A stretch of DNA of 64,000 bases from the NCBI RefSeq assembly GCF_902459465.1, contig NC_047081.1, positions 12,572,012 to 12,636,011 of the forward strand. Direction: 5' to 3'. Within the stretch, counting starts at the first letter, position 1. Each line of letters begins with the position of its first letter. Position numbers and translations under genes: made by a program. Positions 26,601 through 38,535 of this stretch are shown here, piece after piece. The DNA is from Asterias rubens (Eukaryota; Echinodermata; Asteroidea; Forcipulatida; Asteriidae). The notes beneath the pieces were generated by a model, which was given only the letters and a program-made list of their open reading frames with translations, did not search any database and was not told where the DNA came from.

Positions 26601-29600
26601 AAGGCACTTCTTTTGAAAATGTAAAGTTGTGTTGAACCCGCATCCCTTAGAAAGAGTTTTGCAAAAGAAGGGGCACCACTGTCAGCAGTTGCTGTTGGTG
26701 CCTTAAATAGTTCTTTAGTTGTTGGCCTAACCAATGTACATGTACCTCCATGGCCTGACATTACAATGTACAATGGTCATTGATGAGGACTTGATAGATC
26801 CCCCCCCCCCCCCCCCACCTTTGAGGGATGAAGGAGGATCATACTGTGAGTGGGCATTCGTTTGTTGCTTTATAGCAGTACACTGGGATCATTTCATACA
26901 GGAAACCTCCATAGGTAAACAAAGTGTACAGATTGAGGTGCACTTTGGAGGTAGATTTCTACTGACAATTTAAGGATTACACAGTTGGGCTAGTGGCCAG
27001 GGTTTTATCTTGATAACAGTTGATAAATCGCTTTATCTTTCTCCCTGAAAATGTACACATATTGCACATGTATGGACAAGTGGACAAACCAGTGCCAGGA
27101 AAAAGTAAGTGCACACACTTACAGTACAAATACTATTAAAACACTGGCTACAATAGACCTTTATCACTGTGTGGTCGTCTTCATGTTACTCCATTCCCAC
27201 TCATTGTAACCAAAGTGACAGCATGATCATTGAGTAAGGACATAAACAAGGTCTTTTACAATGTCCAACCATAGAGGAAGAGTCCAACAATGGTAGCACC
27301 TTGGTCATTAGTGTAGAGGCTTATAGATTGTACAACTATGGTCAACCAGCACATAATGTCATAAATGTTGAAACAAGAGTAAAAGACTTCTGCTGGTAGA
27401 TTCCATCTCCCTCCTGCTATACACATACATTACGTTGTAATGAACCCGTCTCAGTAATTTGTGCCTTAAGTCATAAAGGCATGTCTGGCGCCAAGGATAT
27501 CTGACATGTCTGATGCCCATCATGCCCACTGCCTGGCCAAGAGTTTCAGGAATTAGAGTTCAAGTATTCAATCCATATTCTCACTAAGGGGGGAAGCAAA
27601 TTTGGCCAATCACTCTCAATTAAATCACCCGATGTTGAACATCACTCGTTTTTATATTCCATTAAATGTCTGTTTATTATATGCATTGAGCTATGAATTA
27701 TAACTATCAATACTGAACACTGTTCAAAAGAGTATAGAATTCAACTAATCAACCTGCAATAGTTTGTTATAAAGCAGAAAACTTAAAACATTGGCCTTTT
27801 TGAGAAAATAATGATTTGGTATACTAATTGAGAAAGCTGGGCCCAATTTCAGTGCTTTGCTTTACCAGAGAATTAAAAGTTGGTTTGTACTACAAGTGTG
27901 TACATGTCCCTTAAGTGTAATTTAGTAGCTTCTTTTTTCTTTTTTTTTGCAAGCTCTTTATTGATCACCTGACATCTACGTGTCATGACATCTGCAGAGC
28001 AATTTGTTCTGAGCCAGCCTCTTGAGGACTGTACATGCAAATTGGCTGTCACCTAACGTGCCATCTTAAACAGGCCCAAGGTCTGCGCTACAACGCACTT
28101 GGCATTGATTAACCCAGAGCATGAGCACACACTCATAAATCTAGAGTCCTTACACCAATCACGAGTGCTGCATTCTGTTCTGAGTAATAGGCAACATCCC
28201 TCAGTCAAGCTCTAACATGTCTGACTAATTAACCACTGGTCTACAAGGGTAACCGGAGACATGCCTCTTTCCACGACTCCTCTTGAATATATATGAATTT
28301 TATGTCATGTACATTCGTATTACACTTGTGATAAGTCAATTTGTAATTAAGTATTACCTGTGATAACATAATATTTTGAGTGCTGTGTGAATTAACAGAA
28401 ATCACATGATGTACAATGTACACACACATCTTCTCTACAATCCTCACCAACCATTACACATTTACTGAGCACTGTGTTATTTAATGTTATTGAAGGCACT
28501 TCCCAATTCCCTTGTAAACACAAATCTTACGCACCATACATTGTAAGCCTACTGTGTGCAATTTGTTACTGTAAATAAAATTCAAGAAGTTGAATTGGAT
28601 TATAATGCAGTCTCCAGGATACAATGTATATGTGTTCAAATGTGTAGTGTGCATAATATCAAATTTGAGTCTGCTCAAAATTATGTGATGTTAGGGACAC
28701 TGTGCTGAGCAGACTGTACATGTACGTACAGTGTACCAGTCACTGTTCATCCCAGTGCAGCGACTTTTCTTTAGCTCGTATCATTTTTAGGCTTCTCTAG
28801 ATGATCGTCATCATCGTTGAAGCTAGTATTGCATGTATTGATTTGAAATGGCCCCTTCTGATTTCCTGTTGGCATTCTCTGGCTAAAAATAAAAATTTGT
28901 TTTGACGTGAGGTGTGCAGGTGTTGCCTTTAAGCTCAGAAAAAAGTAGGAGTTCAGATTGTACTTAGAAGACTCTGTTTCACATTAAATGCAAATAATAG
29001 TTAACGGCTTGATGTTTTGATCCTATCAGAGTCTATTTCAAAGGCTAAATCAAACCACAACAAACCCAGACAATTTACTGGTTTAGTAACAAAACAGACT
29101 TTTGTTTTAAAATCCACTGTCCTTTAAGATAAAATATTTAATAATGATTGACCCCAACCATCTTCATTCCTTCAATATCCTAAGAAAGTTTATGTTTCAT
29201 TCGACTCTGTGGGACTGCACTAATCAATTTCAGTTTAGAAGAACTAAAAATACTACATGTAATGGTGGTGCCTTCTCTGTAGTAATCTTCAATAGTAAAG
29301 TGTTATTTATGGGATGTTCTACATGTATGTGTTTGGAAAAAATTAGTGGCCAACTTGAAATTATTAGATTCTTAAAAAAAAAAAAAAAACGAACAATCAA
29401 AACAAGACACCTACATTAATGTGCAGCTCTTCACTCGCATCAAGAAAAAGTTATCATGACAATCTTCCAGAGTTCAATTTCCCCTACTCCAGGTATTTTG
29501 TTGATAATTACACCACCTTGTAAAATTATACAAACAGTTGTGTATTCATTTTACAAAATGTTTTGGGTTGAACCACGAAACATACTAGATTGGGACTTAT

Positions 29601-32600
29601 CTGAGCTATATGGCCCCATCTGAGCTACATTGTACATCTCCATGAAGCATGTATGTTGGCGGTCTCCCTACACATGCCCTAGTTTGTCAACATGAATCTA
29701 TAAATGTTTGAACCAATATTGACAGAATAGGGAGACTGCCAACATAAATGAATGTACATGCAGGGCGAGATAGCTCTTGGCATGCTTGATAGAGTGCTGG
29801 CCTGCAATCTAGATGTCACAGATTCAAGTCCTGCTCAGGTCAATTTGTCTTGAATTGACTTCCCCAATCAGTTTCCCTTGTCTGAAGTAATATTTTATAA
29901 AAAGACTCGGGTCTTTAGCATTTACACTAACTATGTCAGCATTTTGGGACTCTAATTGTTCAGCTCTGGTGTTTTGGTATGGGGGTGGATGGAGTGAGGT
30001 TAGGCACTGGCCTTGGAGAGTTACCTAGGTTATAGTTCCCAGTGACTAACTCTGGTATGGGTCCTGTTGATGCTGAGCTGATTCCTAGGGGGTCAAGTTG
30101 GGCAAGATGGTGTCCCCGAAGCTACAATTTCAAATCAAGTTAAATAACATTAATTTATACAAGTAGTGTGTTCAGTTACTGCATTAGAGCCGAAGAACAT
30201 CTTTTTAGTGAAGGGCTGCGATCAACAATACAAACTCATCCACACAGTAGGTCTGTAGCCAGCCTCTGTCGTTTCCGGAGATTTTCATGGTAGAAAATGT
30301 TTGCCAGTGTATATATTCAACCTAATTTCTTCCTAATAGGATTAGGGTTCAGGCAATACCAACCAACAAATAAACATTTCATTCATTAATTACTGAAGAC
30401 AATATTGTCGGGATCTAGAAAGTTGGTGTCCAAAACGTGGTATTCAATTTAAAACATGGGTTTGCAATATTCATGCATCCCCACCTTACACCTTCCCTCC
30501 ATACTTAAAACACAAAATACAGAATTTGTAATATAATTCAATTGGCGTCAAACAGCATGTCTGCAATTTCCTTCATTCCACAATAGTCAGAAGGTGTATA
30601 ATTTATCTTGATTGAATTTGATCAGTCCATGATGAATGTCTATACTGTAGATTTAAAGGAAATGCCTTGAGTACATTGTACCTCTTGAATATAAAAACAA
30701 ATGCTAAGTACATGTACTGTGAGTATTGTGTATTGTACAATGTACATGTATACGTAGGGCTTGAGTGTCTGACAATGAACTGAGGAAGTTGTCACACAAT
30801 CAGGAGGTTGTTTTCCTTCAAAGTGTTGGGAGCTCAAGGTCTGACTTCTTTTAGAAAAGGCTGCTTTGAAGTACTGTACCGTGTCTGATGTACAATACAA
30901 AACAGTGAATGTTCTACTAAAAGTACTTCTTTTCAGAGCTTTAGCTTTCACATGAAATTTTCAGATTTGTTGAAAACAGCCAGTCCCATGAGCTGCTTGT
31001 ATAAATCTGTGCAGTCCATTATGGTTTTAGCTCTAAGATACATGTACAGTAGGGGTGTGAGGATACCAAGGTATGGTCTGTAGTAAATACTTTGCAAGCA
31101 AACAAGTTGTGAATGTATTCTTTCATTATAAATGGATTAAACAACTAATAGTTGTTAGTGCTTAACTACACTCACACAAATGTTATCAATATGAGGCTGG
31201 AGGTCGAAATAGTATGCTACCAAAAAGGGAACAAGAACGTTGCAAGTATAATATGTTCAACAATGTATCGCAAGGGAGGGTAACCAGACAGGGGAGACCA
31301 TGATTTGGAAGAATTTGTACATGTACATTAACACATGGCTTCATTTCTGGTTGGGACTTAAAGGGCCATTTCTAAGCCAAGTGGTTTCCCACATTAAAAC
31401 AGTTGTTAACAGGGCCCACTTTCCTACAACTGCTACATGTAAGTGGCTGATTCTGTGCTAACTGTGTGATTTCCATTTCCTAAGGCTGCTATAAACCATA
31501 GTGGGAAAAGAGCACCCTTCCAGTGCTTTCTCTGAAAAGCTATGATTTAGCAATGCAAATCAAAGGTAAACGGCTGTGAAATGCAAGCTCTAAAATCACA
31601 AGTCTGTGACCTGGGCAGACGCCACAGTTTAGAGGAGTGTGGAATTCAAAGCATGGGTAAATAAACACTATTTATATCCACATCTTCAAGAAAACAGACC
31701 TGATAGGAACGGATGATAGTCTGGACAGACAAGTGATCTTCAATAACTCTCCTATCCAAGGGTGCCCCCAAAGACCTCCCCGCTGGTGGAGTCATCGTCG
31801 TAGCAACGGCTTGTGTTGATGCGGGATACATGGTAGATACAGGAGGGGGTGGGGTGTAAGCTGTACCTGGGGCAGCACCATTTTGAGCGTTGCGGAAGAA
31901 AATGTCCCATGACTGCAAAAGAAAATTGCAAAAAGTTTGGTTAGTAATGCAATGTCTCTCTGAACTGGGTTACTATGACAGTTATGACTTCTGGAAATAA
32001 TGGCTAAGTGGTCCTACTGGCTACTAGTTCATCTGGTTTTTCTGCTCACAGAAATTGGTATCTTGAAAAGGAATTTTAGGAGTTAATTTGTGTGGCCAAA
32101 AATCTCATAGGCTTAGCATGTACATGTACTGACTTAAATCAAGGGATGCGCCCCTCCAAAACCCTGTCACAAAGAATTTCAACACAGAACAAAAAAGCTA
32201 CACGTACATGTATGTCATTTTGACGACAAAGGATGCCTTTATCAGTAGAATGCCTTTATCAGTTCACTGTGTACAATGCTTAGTAACATGCACAAAGATG
32301 CCAAATTCCTGTGAAATACGTTTGACGTACACACAGAATTCCCTGCTTCTGTAAGCGCCGATTCTGTGCTTAGGGTAAGCAGAGCAATGAAATTGGGCCC
32401 TGTAGAGGGCGCTATACTAGAAACATGTTGATAGTTTTTGTAGTAGTGGTTACTAATAACAAGTTAAAGTGACACATTACCTTGGATTGGTCAAGTTGGT
32501 CCATGAAAAACTTTTGGAACCGTTTTATAAAATTCATGGTTTGAAAGATGTTCAAAAAGTAGAAAATAATGTTCCACACAAATGTGCCTCTAAACATTGC

Positions 32601-33899
32601 GACTTACATGTAACACAGTCGTCATTTTGTGGAGTCATAAATTTGACTCCACAAAATGGCCGACTGTGTTAGTTCACCATTTATAAGGAAAACTGTGCAA
32701 TTTCGAGGCATATTTGTGTGGATCGTTATATCATACTTTTAAAACAACAAAACTGTTATAATTGCTTTCCATGGAACAACTTGCCCCATCCAAAGTAACG
32801 TGCCCCCTTATTCCAATGCCAAGTATCCAATGCCTACGTGTGGTACTGAGGACATTCATAGAGTTGGAGGAAGAGTTCCTTCCTCCATGGGCCATCCACA
32901 TTGGTGGCTATATTAGTCTATGCTCTTACCTTAGTCTATGGCTTGCTATGGCTTGCTTATATTGGCATATTGGTGTTGCCAAAGAGGTTGTTTATTTACT
33001 TCACTTCCTTAAATGCCATCATGTAAATGTATGATGAAGTGGAAATGCAGCCATTATAGCTGTTAATTTAATACTGCCGACTCCTAATATACTACACGGT
33101 TTGTCGTGGAGAAACCTAGCACTTAGCAGCCAGTAGATACAACCAGGATTAAAATAAAAATAGATCAATCTTGGTTCACTCATTACTCATTCTCCGTCAT
33201 GTCCGTAGTCTAGTCTAATGTGACAGTCAAAAGTGTTAAGAGTGTGCAGGTCCTACCACCACCAGGGTCACTTCTAAAAATAAAATGTGTTTGCACCCTA
33301 ATATAAATATTAATAACAATAAAATTTCCAATTATAAATAAAAAATATTTGTTTAGTTTGACTTATATGTAAAATTCTGGGTTCATACTTTTTTAATTAA
33401 AACGTTCTACTCTAGCTAGCAAGCAACTTGTCTAAAAACACACAACATCCCCAACAATAGGACAACATTACAGGCAGAAAGTAGAGAAATACTTGACCAG
33501 GCAGTGCAGTGATTTATACTTCTTGAATGATTGATAAAATAGGTAAACTCAAGACTCAATCAATCAAACTAAATAAATTATACTAGGACCTATGTTATGT
33601 ACACATAAACCACTCGGATGCAATTCTTAATCTTATTGAATGAAGATCACCTTATGCACAGATTTGGGATCTTCAAGCCATGATTGGTACATTTCTTCCA
33701 CATAGTTCGAGCTACTGCCGCTCAGAAATGGCTCTGCAGCAACTGGAGCTGCATAGCCTCGCCGGGCTTGATGTCCATTTGGCGGGCACCCGGTAACTGC
33801 TGCACCGGGTGACCGTAACGTCCTGAGGTAGCGAGATGTGGGCCCCCGATGTCCAGCCTGGAGTTGACCAAACGTCAACAGCGTCTTAAAACGGTACAT
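8643..33899 (-). CDS. OGDH: 2-oxoglutarate dehydrogenase E1 component, mitochondrial
   Basis: ThDP-dependent E1 subunit of the 2-oxoglutarate dehydrogenase complex (TCA cycle, mitochondrial matrix). Exons (-): 33899-33651, 31912-31700, 3A 30121-30025 or 3B 26047-25945, 21778-21678, 21354-21200, 20764-20618, 20167-20077, 19696-19517, 19381-19253, 17318-17139, 16384-16232, 15821-15719, 15269-15153, 13945-13795, 12026-11899, 11593-11415, 11162-11091, 10627-10502, 9939-9867, 9644-9481, 8994-8840, 8745-8643 (TAA). All phases agree, giving 1023 aa with 3B and 1021 with 3A; human OGDH is 1023. Exon 1 has a basic presequence followed by [28 protein letters not shown] (about 319), GDAAFAGQG (about 421), [21 protein letters not shown] and [13 protein letters not shown] mark the ThDP/Mg and active-site regions. 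[15 protein letters not shown] replaces the vertebrate FYGL junction, as in insects. The largest introns flank the alternative exons. Confidence 0.96.
12124..13209. repeat. 34-bp minisatellite, about 32 units
   Basis: Unit CACATTGCATTGGTACCC plus CTTGAAATGACCCTTC (34 bp) repeated head to tail for about 1.08 kb. Most units contain GGTACC; a subset has GATACC and another subset CTTTCAC for CTTCCAC or GGCCC for GACCC. It lies in the OGDH intron between exons 13945-13795 and 12026-11899. Because 34 is not a multiple of 3 and the unit lacks stops on the minus strand, it produces long overlapping repetitive open frames, which are not genes. Confidence 0.97.
13320..13560 (+). mobile_element. Truncated copy of TTAA-flanked MITE family
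   Basis: From CTTGGTAACGAGTAATGGGG to about CTTTCATTACTATCTC this matches the interior of the complete copy at 54956-55322, including GAAACGGCTCCCTCTGAAGT and GATTTCGAGACCTC. Both terminal repeats are missing. It is intronic in OGDH and directly next to the 34-bp minisatellite. Confidence 0.8.
14235..14465 (+). pseudogene. LINE reverse transcriptase C-terminal remnant
   Basis: Plus-strand translation gives [16 protein letters not shown], the conserved block after the polymerase domain of L2/CR1/jockey-type LINEs, followed by decayed sequence around TVHGLAP-like text with stops. It sits in an OGDH intron on the opposite strand to the gene. Confidence 0.55.
14635..14873. mobile_element. GC-rich inverted-repeat element (MITE)
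   Basis: About 240 bp, much more GC-rich than its surroundings. Ends are GGGTGCGTTTGATTAGCTTC on the left and the complement of GGGTGCGTTCGACTAGCTTC on the right. I could not read an unambiguous target duplication. The interior has CACCCGG/CACCCGA blocks but no gene. It is intronic in OGDH. Confidence 0.7.
16490..16735 (-). mobile_element. tRNA-derived SINE, minus orientation
   Basis: On the minus strand, GAAGCACTTGCTACTCATC and GGTTTGATTCCCAGC (RNA polymerase III B box-like) form the 3' half of a tRNA-like head at about 16730-16670, followed by about 180 bp of unrelated body. It lies in an OGDH intron. The A box is poorly preserved. Confidence 0.5.
19027..19213. mobile_element. 187-bp MITE with TA target site
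   Basis: Inverted ends AAGCCCAGATCATACTTCCT and complement of AAGCCCGGTTCATACTTCCT, each followed by a GCGAAGTGAAT-type motif. TA lies directly outside both ends (19025-19026 and 19214-19215), consistent with a Tc1/mariner-type target duplication. It lies in the OGDH intron just above exon 19381-19253's donor side. Confidence 0.75.
24742..24882. mobile_element. Short inverted-repeat element
   Basis: About 140 bp with arms starting GGAGACTTTC and including GGCAGCAGCAGACATACCGG on the left and the complementary ACCCGGTAAGTCTGCTGCC on the right; loop around TAGTTCTGAACATGCGCATA. It lies in the long OGDH intron after exon 3B. Confidence 0.65.
25945..26047 (-). CDS. OGDH: OGDH alternative exon 3B (acidic, putative Ca2+-responsive version)
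   Basis: 103 nt between a TTTCAG acceptor and GG|GTAAGG donor. It encodes [18 protein letters not shown], then [16 protein letters not shown], ending in phase 1 exactly as exon 3A does. It keeps acidic residues (PDLNSE) at the place where vertebrate OGDH has the DADLD segment implicated in calcium sensitivity. Choosing 3B gives a 1023-aa protein. Confidence 0.9.
29651..29757. repeat. Short inverted repeat ATGTTGGCGGTCTCCC
   Basis: Left arm ATGTTGGCGGTCTCCCTA and right arm complementary TAGGGAGACTGCCAACAT, about 107 bp end to end. The right-arm sequence GGGAGACTGCCAACAT recurs at about 54236-54251, again directly before a tRNA-like sequence, so the pair seems to belong to one dispersed family. 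Confidence 0.55.
29763..29860 (+). mobile_element. tRNA-derived SINE head
   Basis: GGGCGAGATAGCTCTTGG, then GATAGAGTGCTGGCC and GATTCAAGTCCTGC resemble the A box, anticodon stem and B box of a tRNA (consensus GGTTCGANTCC). The cloverleaf is not intact, so it is not a tRNA gene. It lies in the OGDH intron close to alternative exon 3A. Confidence 0.5.
30025..30121 (-). CDS. OGDH: OGDH alternative exon 3A (non-acidic version)
   Basis: 97 nt between a TTGTAG acceptor and CCTAG|GTAACT donor. It encodes [18 protein letters not shown], then [14 protein letters not shown], clearly homologous to exon 3B (RGHH..LDPLGI) and with identical entry (0) and exit (1) phases. The acidic stretch of 3B is replaced by SSASTG. 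Including both exons (200 nt) or neither breaks the frame, so they must be used alternatively. Confidence 0.85.
32501..32773. mobile_element. Imperfect foldback element
   Basis: The core hairpin is 32611-32671, with arms TAACACAGTCGTCATTTTGT and complementary ACAAAATGGCCGACTGTGTTA around a few bases of loop. Outer arms CCACACAAATGTGCCTCTAA (about 32573) and the complement near 32698-32722 extend the pairing, with decreasing quality, to roughly CCATG at both ends. It is intronic, between OGDH exons 1 and 2. Confidence 0.6.
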
Positions 33900-35897
33900 T
33901 GCGAGGGCTGCTTAGTCCGATTCGGCAACAAGCCGAGTATCTCGAGATTCTGTCTTATAAAGTGAAACACTTGTTGCTTTAGTGGCTCCAGTTTAACGCT
34001 GGAACACCTCTTTTTTTCCTAGAGTCTACCACCCCGAAATCGCGGCGATGGGCCTGCAGAAAAGCTGTTGTTGTTCGCGTTGGAATCCAACCACGCAGTG
34101 TAGAAACACCATCAACGCGCTGAAAACTTTACTGAACTTTCCTTCAAAAGGACAGCAGTGTTCTAGTGGTCAGTCACTGTGATGAAAATAATGGTAATGA
34201 TGTGCAGGATTCTTTTAGGACACAAATACTTCTAAAATATAACTAAGATCCATGAATTGGGAGTACAAGAAAGGTTCAACAAACTCCACAAGGTTCTTCT
34301 TGGTGTAAATTCGGGCTGATCCGTCGTCGTGTGTGTGTGTGTGCACACAGGCGGCCGGCCTCTGCGTGAAAAGGCTTCGTAGTAGAAAGTACCAAATCAA
34401 TATCTTTACAATGATGCAATGCCGGCATTTCCTGCTTGCTTAAAACTTATCCAGCACACAATTTCTACCACAGTTTGATTGATGTTGTCAGTAGAACTCT
34501 CTTCAATAATATATCCTTTTACTGGATACTGAATTCGGCAGACAGCTGGAAGAAGGCCGATGTGCCTTTGGTGGAATTTCCAAGTAGTTCATGTACAACA
34601 GCAACATGCGAATGTGTGTGTGTGTTAGAGCAATTATTATTGGGAAGTGATGTACATGTACATGTTCATTACATGTACTGTATGTACGATACGAAGGGAA
34701 GAGACCGATAAGATGTCGTAATGTATATGGAACGCAAAATGGGTAAAACAAAAATAGTTTGTTTACACACAGAGAAGTTGCAGATTTTTGAAGTCCACTC
34801 AAATAATTTCAATGCTCTTCTCTATCGTGCAAGCAAGCACACTTGAGTATATTATTTGGACCAATGAGTATTTTTTATTCGGGAAAAACATTCACAAGTA
34901 CGAATAATAATTCACAAGAACAGATTGACATGAAACAGAGTCACCTCCCTACAAAGTTGCCCCCTTACAGAGTCGCCACCTATAAATCACGTCCCCCTCC
35001 CCTGTTTGAGAAATCTTGGATCCGCCCCTCTAATGGATTTTGGTGTACAGAATATAGGTAATGATTTGAAAATAAGCATCACAGAGAAAACTATTGTAAT
35101 CGGTAGTTTGGTACTCATCTCATAAAACTCATCTCATAGACAATGTTTCTGTTGAAGCCACACACCTTCCACCTTCGAACAGCATTCGGAGCCCATTTGA
35201 AATCTGGACTCATTGGAATTGGAAATTCGAGGGTAAAATACATAATATTTTGACAGTTTGGTGGAGGTTTTCTTCAATACTATTTTATTTTGGCGGGTCT
35301 TTTCTTTAATTTTATTTATTCATTAATTGTTCAATTAATTCAATAAATTAATTACTTCCTTATGATATTTATTATTTATATTTTGTACATGTATACGGAC
35401 ATGGTCTTGTTTTAAATTATGAAAACGGACCCACCCCAGCCACAATGATTTTTTCCCAAACGACATTACACTATTTGTTTTCAGTTTCCGTCAAAATTGG
35501 CTCTTTTCGTCATATTGAAATTATTAAAATCTTATACCAAATCATTGCAAGGTCGTTTGGGAAAAAAATACCCCCCCCCCCCCCGGCTGGGTCCCAGTTC
35601 ATAACATGCCGGTTCTATTTCAGCCCGTTTGGCAATCCATACTAAAAAAAAAATTCAAGGAATTTGCAATCCTTGTTGGATGGTTTGTTGCTCCATGCAG
35701 TTCTACGGTGAATGTTGTTAGTGAAATACATTGATTTAGAAGCACTGAAAACTAAAAATGACAGGAGTGTCGAACAAAAGCACAATATTTTAAACTCATT
35801 TTTATTCTGAGGTTTGGCGTCCCATAATAAATCCTGTTGCCCCGCCTTCACTCTTTATGCCACAAGAGGTCGCCCTCACTATTGAGTAAAAAATAAA
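33900..35897. promoter_or_regulatory. Head-to-head intergenic region, OGDH / CaRF-like gene
   Basis: The two genes start at 33899 (-) and 35898 (+), about 2.0 kb apart, so this interval must hold both promoters and 5' UTRs. No TATA box could be assigned with confidence. It contains a GT/CA run near 34328-34348, an orphan coding-like segment at 35143-35232 and an inverted-repeat element at 35404-35612. Confidence 0.5.
35404..35612. mobile_element. Inverted-repeat element with poly-C
   Basis: Left arm contains GGACCCACCCCAGCC and TTTTTTCCCAAACGAC; right arm contains GTCGTTTGGGAAAAAAAT, a run of C, and GGCTGGGTCCCAGTT, complementary in the same order. About 210 bp, no coding content. It lies about 300 bp upstream of the CaRF-like gene's start. 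Confidence 0.6.
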
Positions 35898-38535
35898 ATG
35901 GCAACAATCAAGGAGAGGTTTGAGCAACTTGTTAGTGCATTTTTTGAGAATTTTACTTTCCAAAACGGGTTGTACAGGGGTCACGTTGACGACAAACAAA
36001 AGTTAAAGGAGTTTGAAGATAATTTATGCCAACTTGGGCTGAAATTTTCAACGAGGACCTCAACTTACAGACAGGAAAAGGAGTGTCTTTCTGGTGAGTG
36101 AGTTCGAATTGGATTATTTTATGGAGGAGAGTGTCAACGGACGAATGTAAAAACTTAAGTGTGGAACTGAAACTCAGAATGTCTGGTGGTACGGTGGTGG
36201 TGGGGGAAACCGGTTAGGTTCCCACATGGTTGTTTTTTCTGTTTTTATTGCACTTTGATAAAATTGACTCAATAACGTGCAGATGACAATGACAGTATAA
36301 ATTATAATCGGGACCCGTAAAACTAATTATAGTATACCACAGCCACAATTAAAATTACCACGGCCACGGCCCCACACGGCCACAGCCCACACCACCACAA
36401 CCTGACAACAGTCAACAGTTCTCCATCATGCATGATGGCATGCCTTACACCACTGTAGTGCAACTGTCAATGTCATGACTGGCTGTGTCACTGTGTCTGT
36501 CACACTTGTCAGTGTCAATATTTTATATATTAAAATTATTAGTATATTATTTTTAAATAATATGTATAATTTATATTTTTGTATTAAATTATTATGCCTA
36601 CTTTTTACTAGTTTTTCTAGGGGTAGATCGTAGAGTATTAACTTTTAAAAAGTGCAAGTTAGTGGATAGTGCTTTCAGCTTGTGCCTGGTTGTGCTGAAT
36701 CCCTGATGCCCCAAGCTAGGCCCACTTGCTTGTCATGCTTGCCCCTTGTGACCTTGTTCTGTTGAGTTGTAAATGTCTCGATAGCTCAACAAGATCATGG
36801 AATTGGATTTGGAGGCATGTGTTAACTTTCCACGAGATGCATGAAAAATGCTGTTTATCTTCCTTCAATTCAAGTACAGTTCCTATTAGAAGTTTGGGGA
36901 CTCGAGTAATGGCATCATACTATAGTCAATTGGTTAATTGGTTGCACAACACTTTTTGAAAAGTATGATGAGGTTAGGGTTGTTTGTTATATATTTGGTG
37001 TGCACCTACCTGTCCTCGTTGCGATAACAACCCTCTCCGCAGTCGGGATCGGGAGGAGGGTTATGTTATCGCAACTAGCACCTACCGACCTACCAAGTAT
37101 AGCTCTGCAGATTCTGAAGATTTTTTTTTGTTTCTTTCATTTGGGCTATTCTAACAACAATAAATCAATTACTTTTTAAAAATAACGTAACAAATGTTGT
37201 CCCCTTCTTTGTGCTTAAAAATTATAACAGTAAATGATTCCCTGTCCTTAAACTTTAGAAGAGGAAATACCAACGCAGCAAGTTGAAGGAGGATCCATAA
37301 ATACTTCCATCAGCGTGAACAACTGTACTTTAGTACAAGGAAAAACACAAGCCCCAAATGCTGGTAAATATGATTTAAACCACAATAGGGCGCTCTCACC
37401 ACAGACCGCCATCATGGAAGTTTGCTCCCGTGTTAGCGGTTGTTAGAGACCTTATCGCAAATACTCTTTAAGCACGCTGTAGTAGTTGAATGAGGTGCAT
37501 CATGCTGTTTTGAAGTTTGATCCCTAGCTAGACGAGCATGCACATTCAACAGTTGGCGCTTGCACAGAGTGGGTATTTGTGAAAGGTCTAGTGTGATAGG
37601 CTGTTCGTGTTTGATAGCACCCTCTATTGGCGACTCTATCAGCAATAAAAAAAAGCCACAGGAGTAGTGAGATAATTAACAACAGGAGCATTCTGAACCA
37701 AGACTAGGTATCATGAACAGATGAATACTTGGATGATTGGTCTGCATGCGTTGAGATCAAAGGGAAACATTCGGTAGTGGCTACCAACACAGTCGGTCTA
37801 CCTCAGGGTTCTGTATTTGGACCCATTGGTTATACTATATACACGTTACCTGTCTCAGATATTGCTAGACATCATAAGGTTTCATATCACACTTATGCAG
37901 ATGATACACAGTTGTATTTTTCATTTGATCCTAAGCAACCAAATAGCCTAGATACAGCATTGCAAACCCTTTCAGCGTGTGTTATGGATATAAGTAGTTG
38001 GATGGGAAAGAACAAACTTAAACTTAATGAGCAAAAGACAGAATTTTTGGTAATTGGCTCTAAACACAACTTGCGCAACATGAACAATGTCATTTTTACA
38101 TTTGGAACCACTCAGATTGCACCATCAACATCAATCAAGAACCTTGGTGTATATTTTGATTGCAATATGTCTATGTCTTACCAAATAAACCACCTTTGCA
38201 AGTCTGTTCGATTTCAGTTAAAAAAGGGGGTCACAGATACGGAAGTATGTATCTTCGCTCCAATGCAGATCCATTTCGCCTTACTTTTCCCATGACTCAC
38301 AGTAAGGCGGGAGATCGAACATTCACTGTTTCAGCAGCTAAAGAGTGGAATGAACTTCCCTCCTATATTAAATCTGCTGAAACAGTGAATGTGTTTAAGA
38401 AGATTCTTAAAACCTACCTCTTTCCTAATTGATTTTGTTTTTTGTTTTTATTGTTGTTTGTTTGTATAATGTTTAATTTATTGCTCTTTGTAAACGCTGT
38501 GATATGGTTTTACCATGAATAGCGTACCTAAATGC

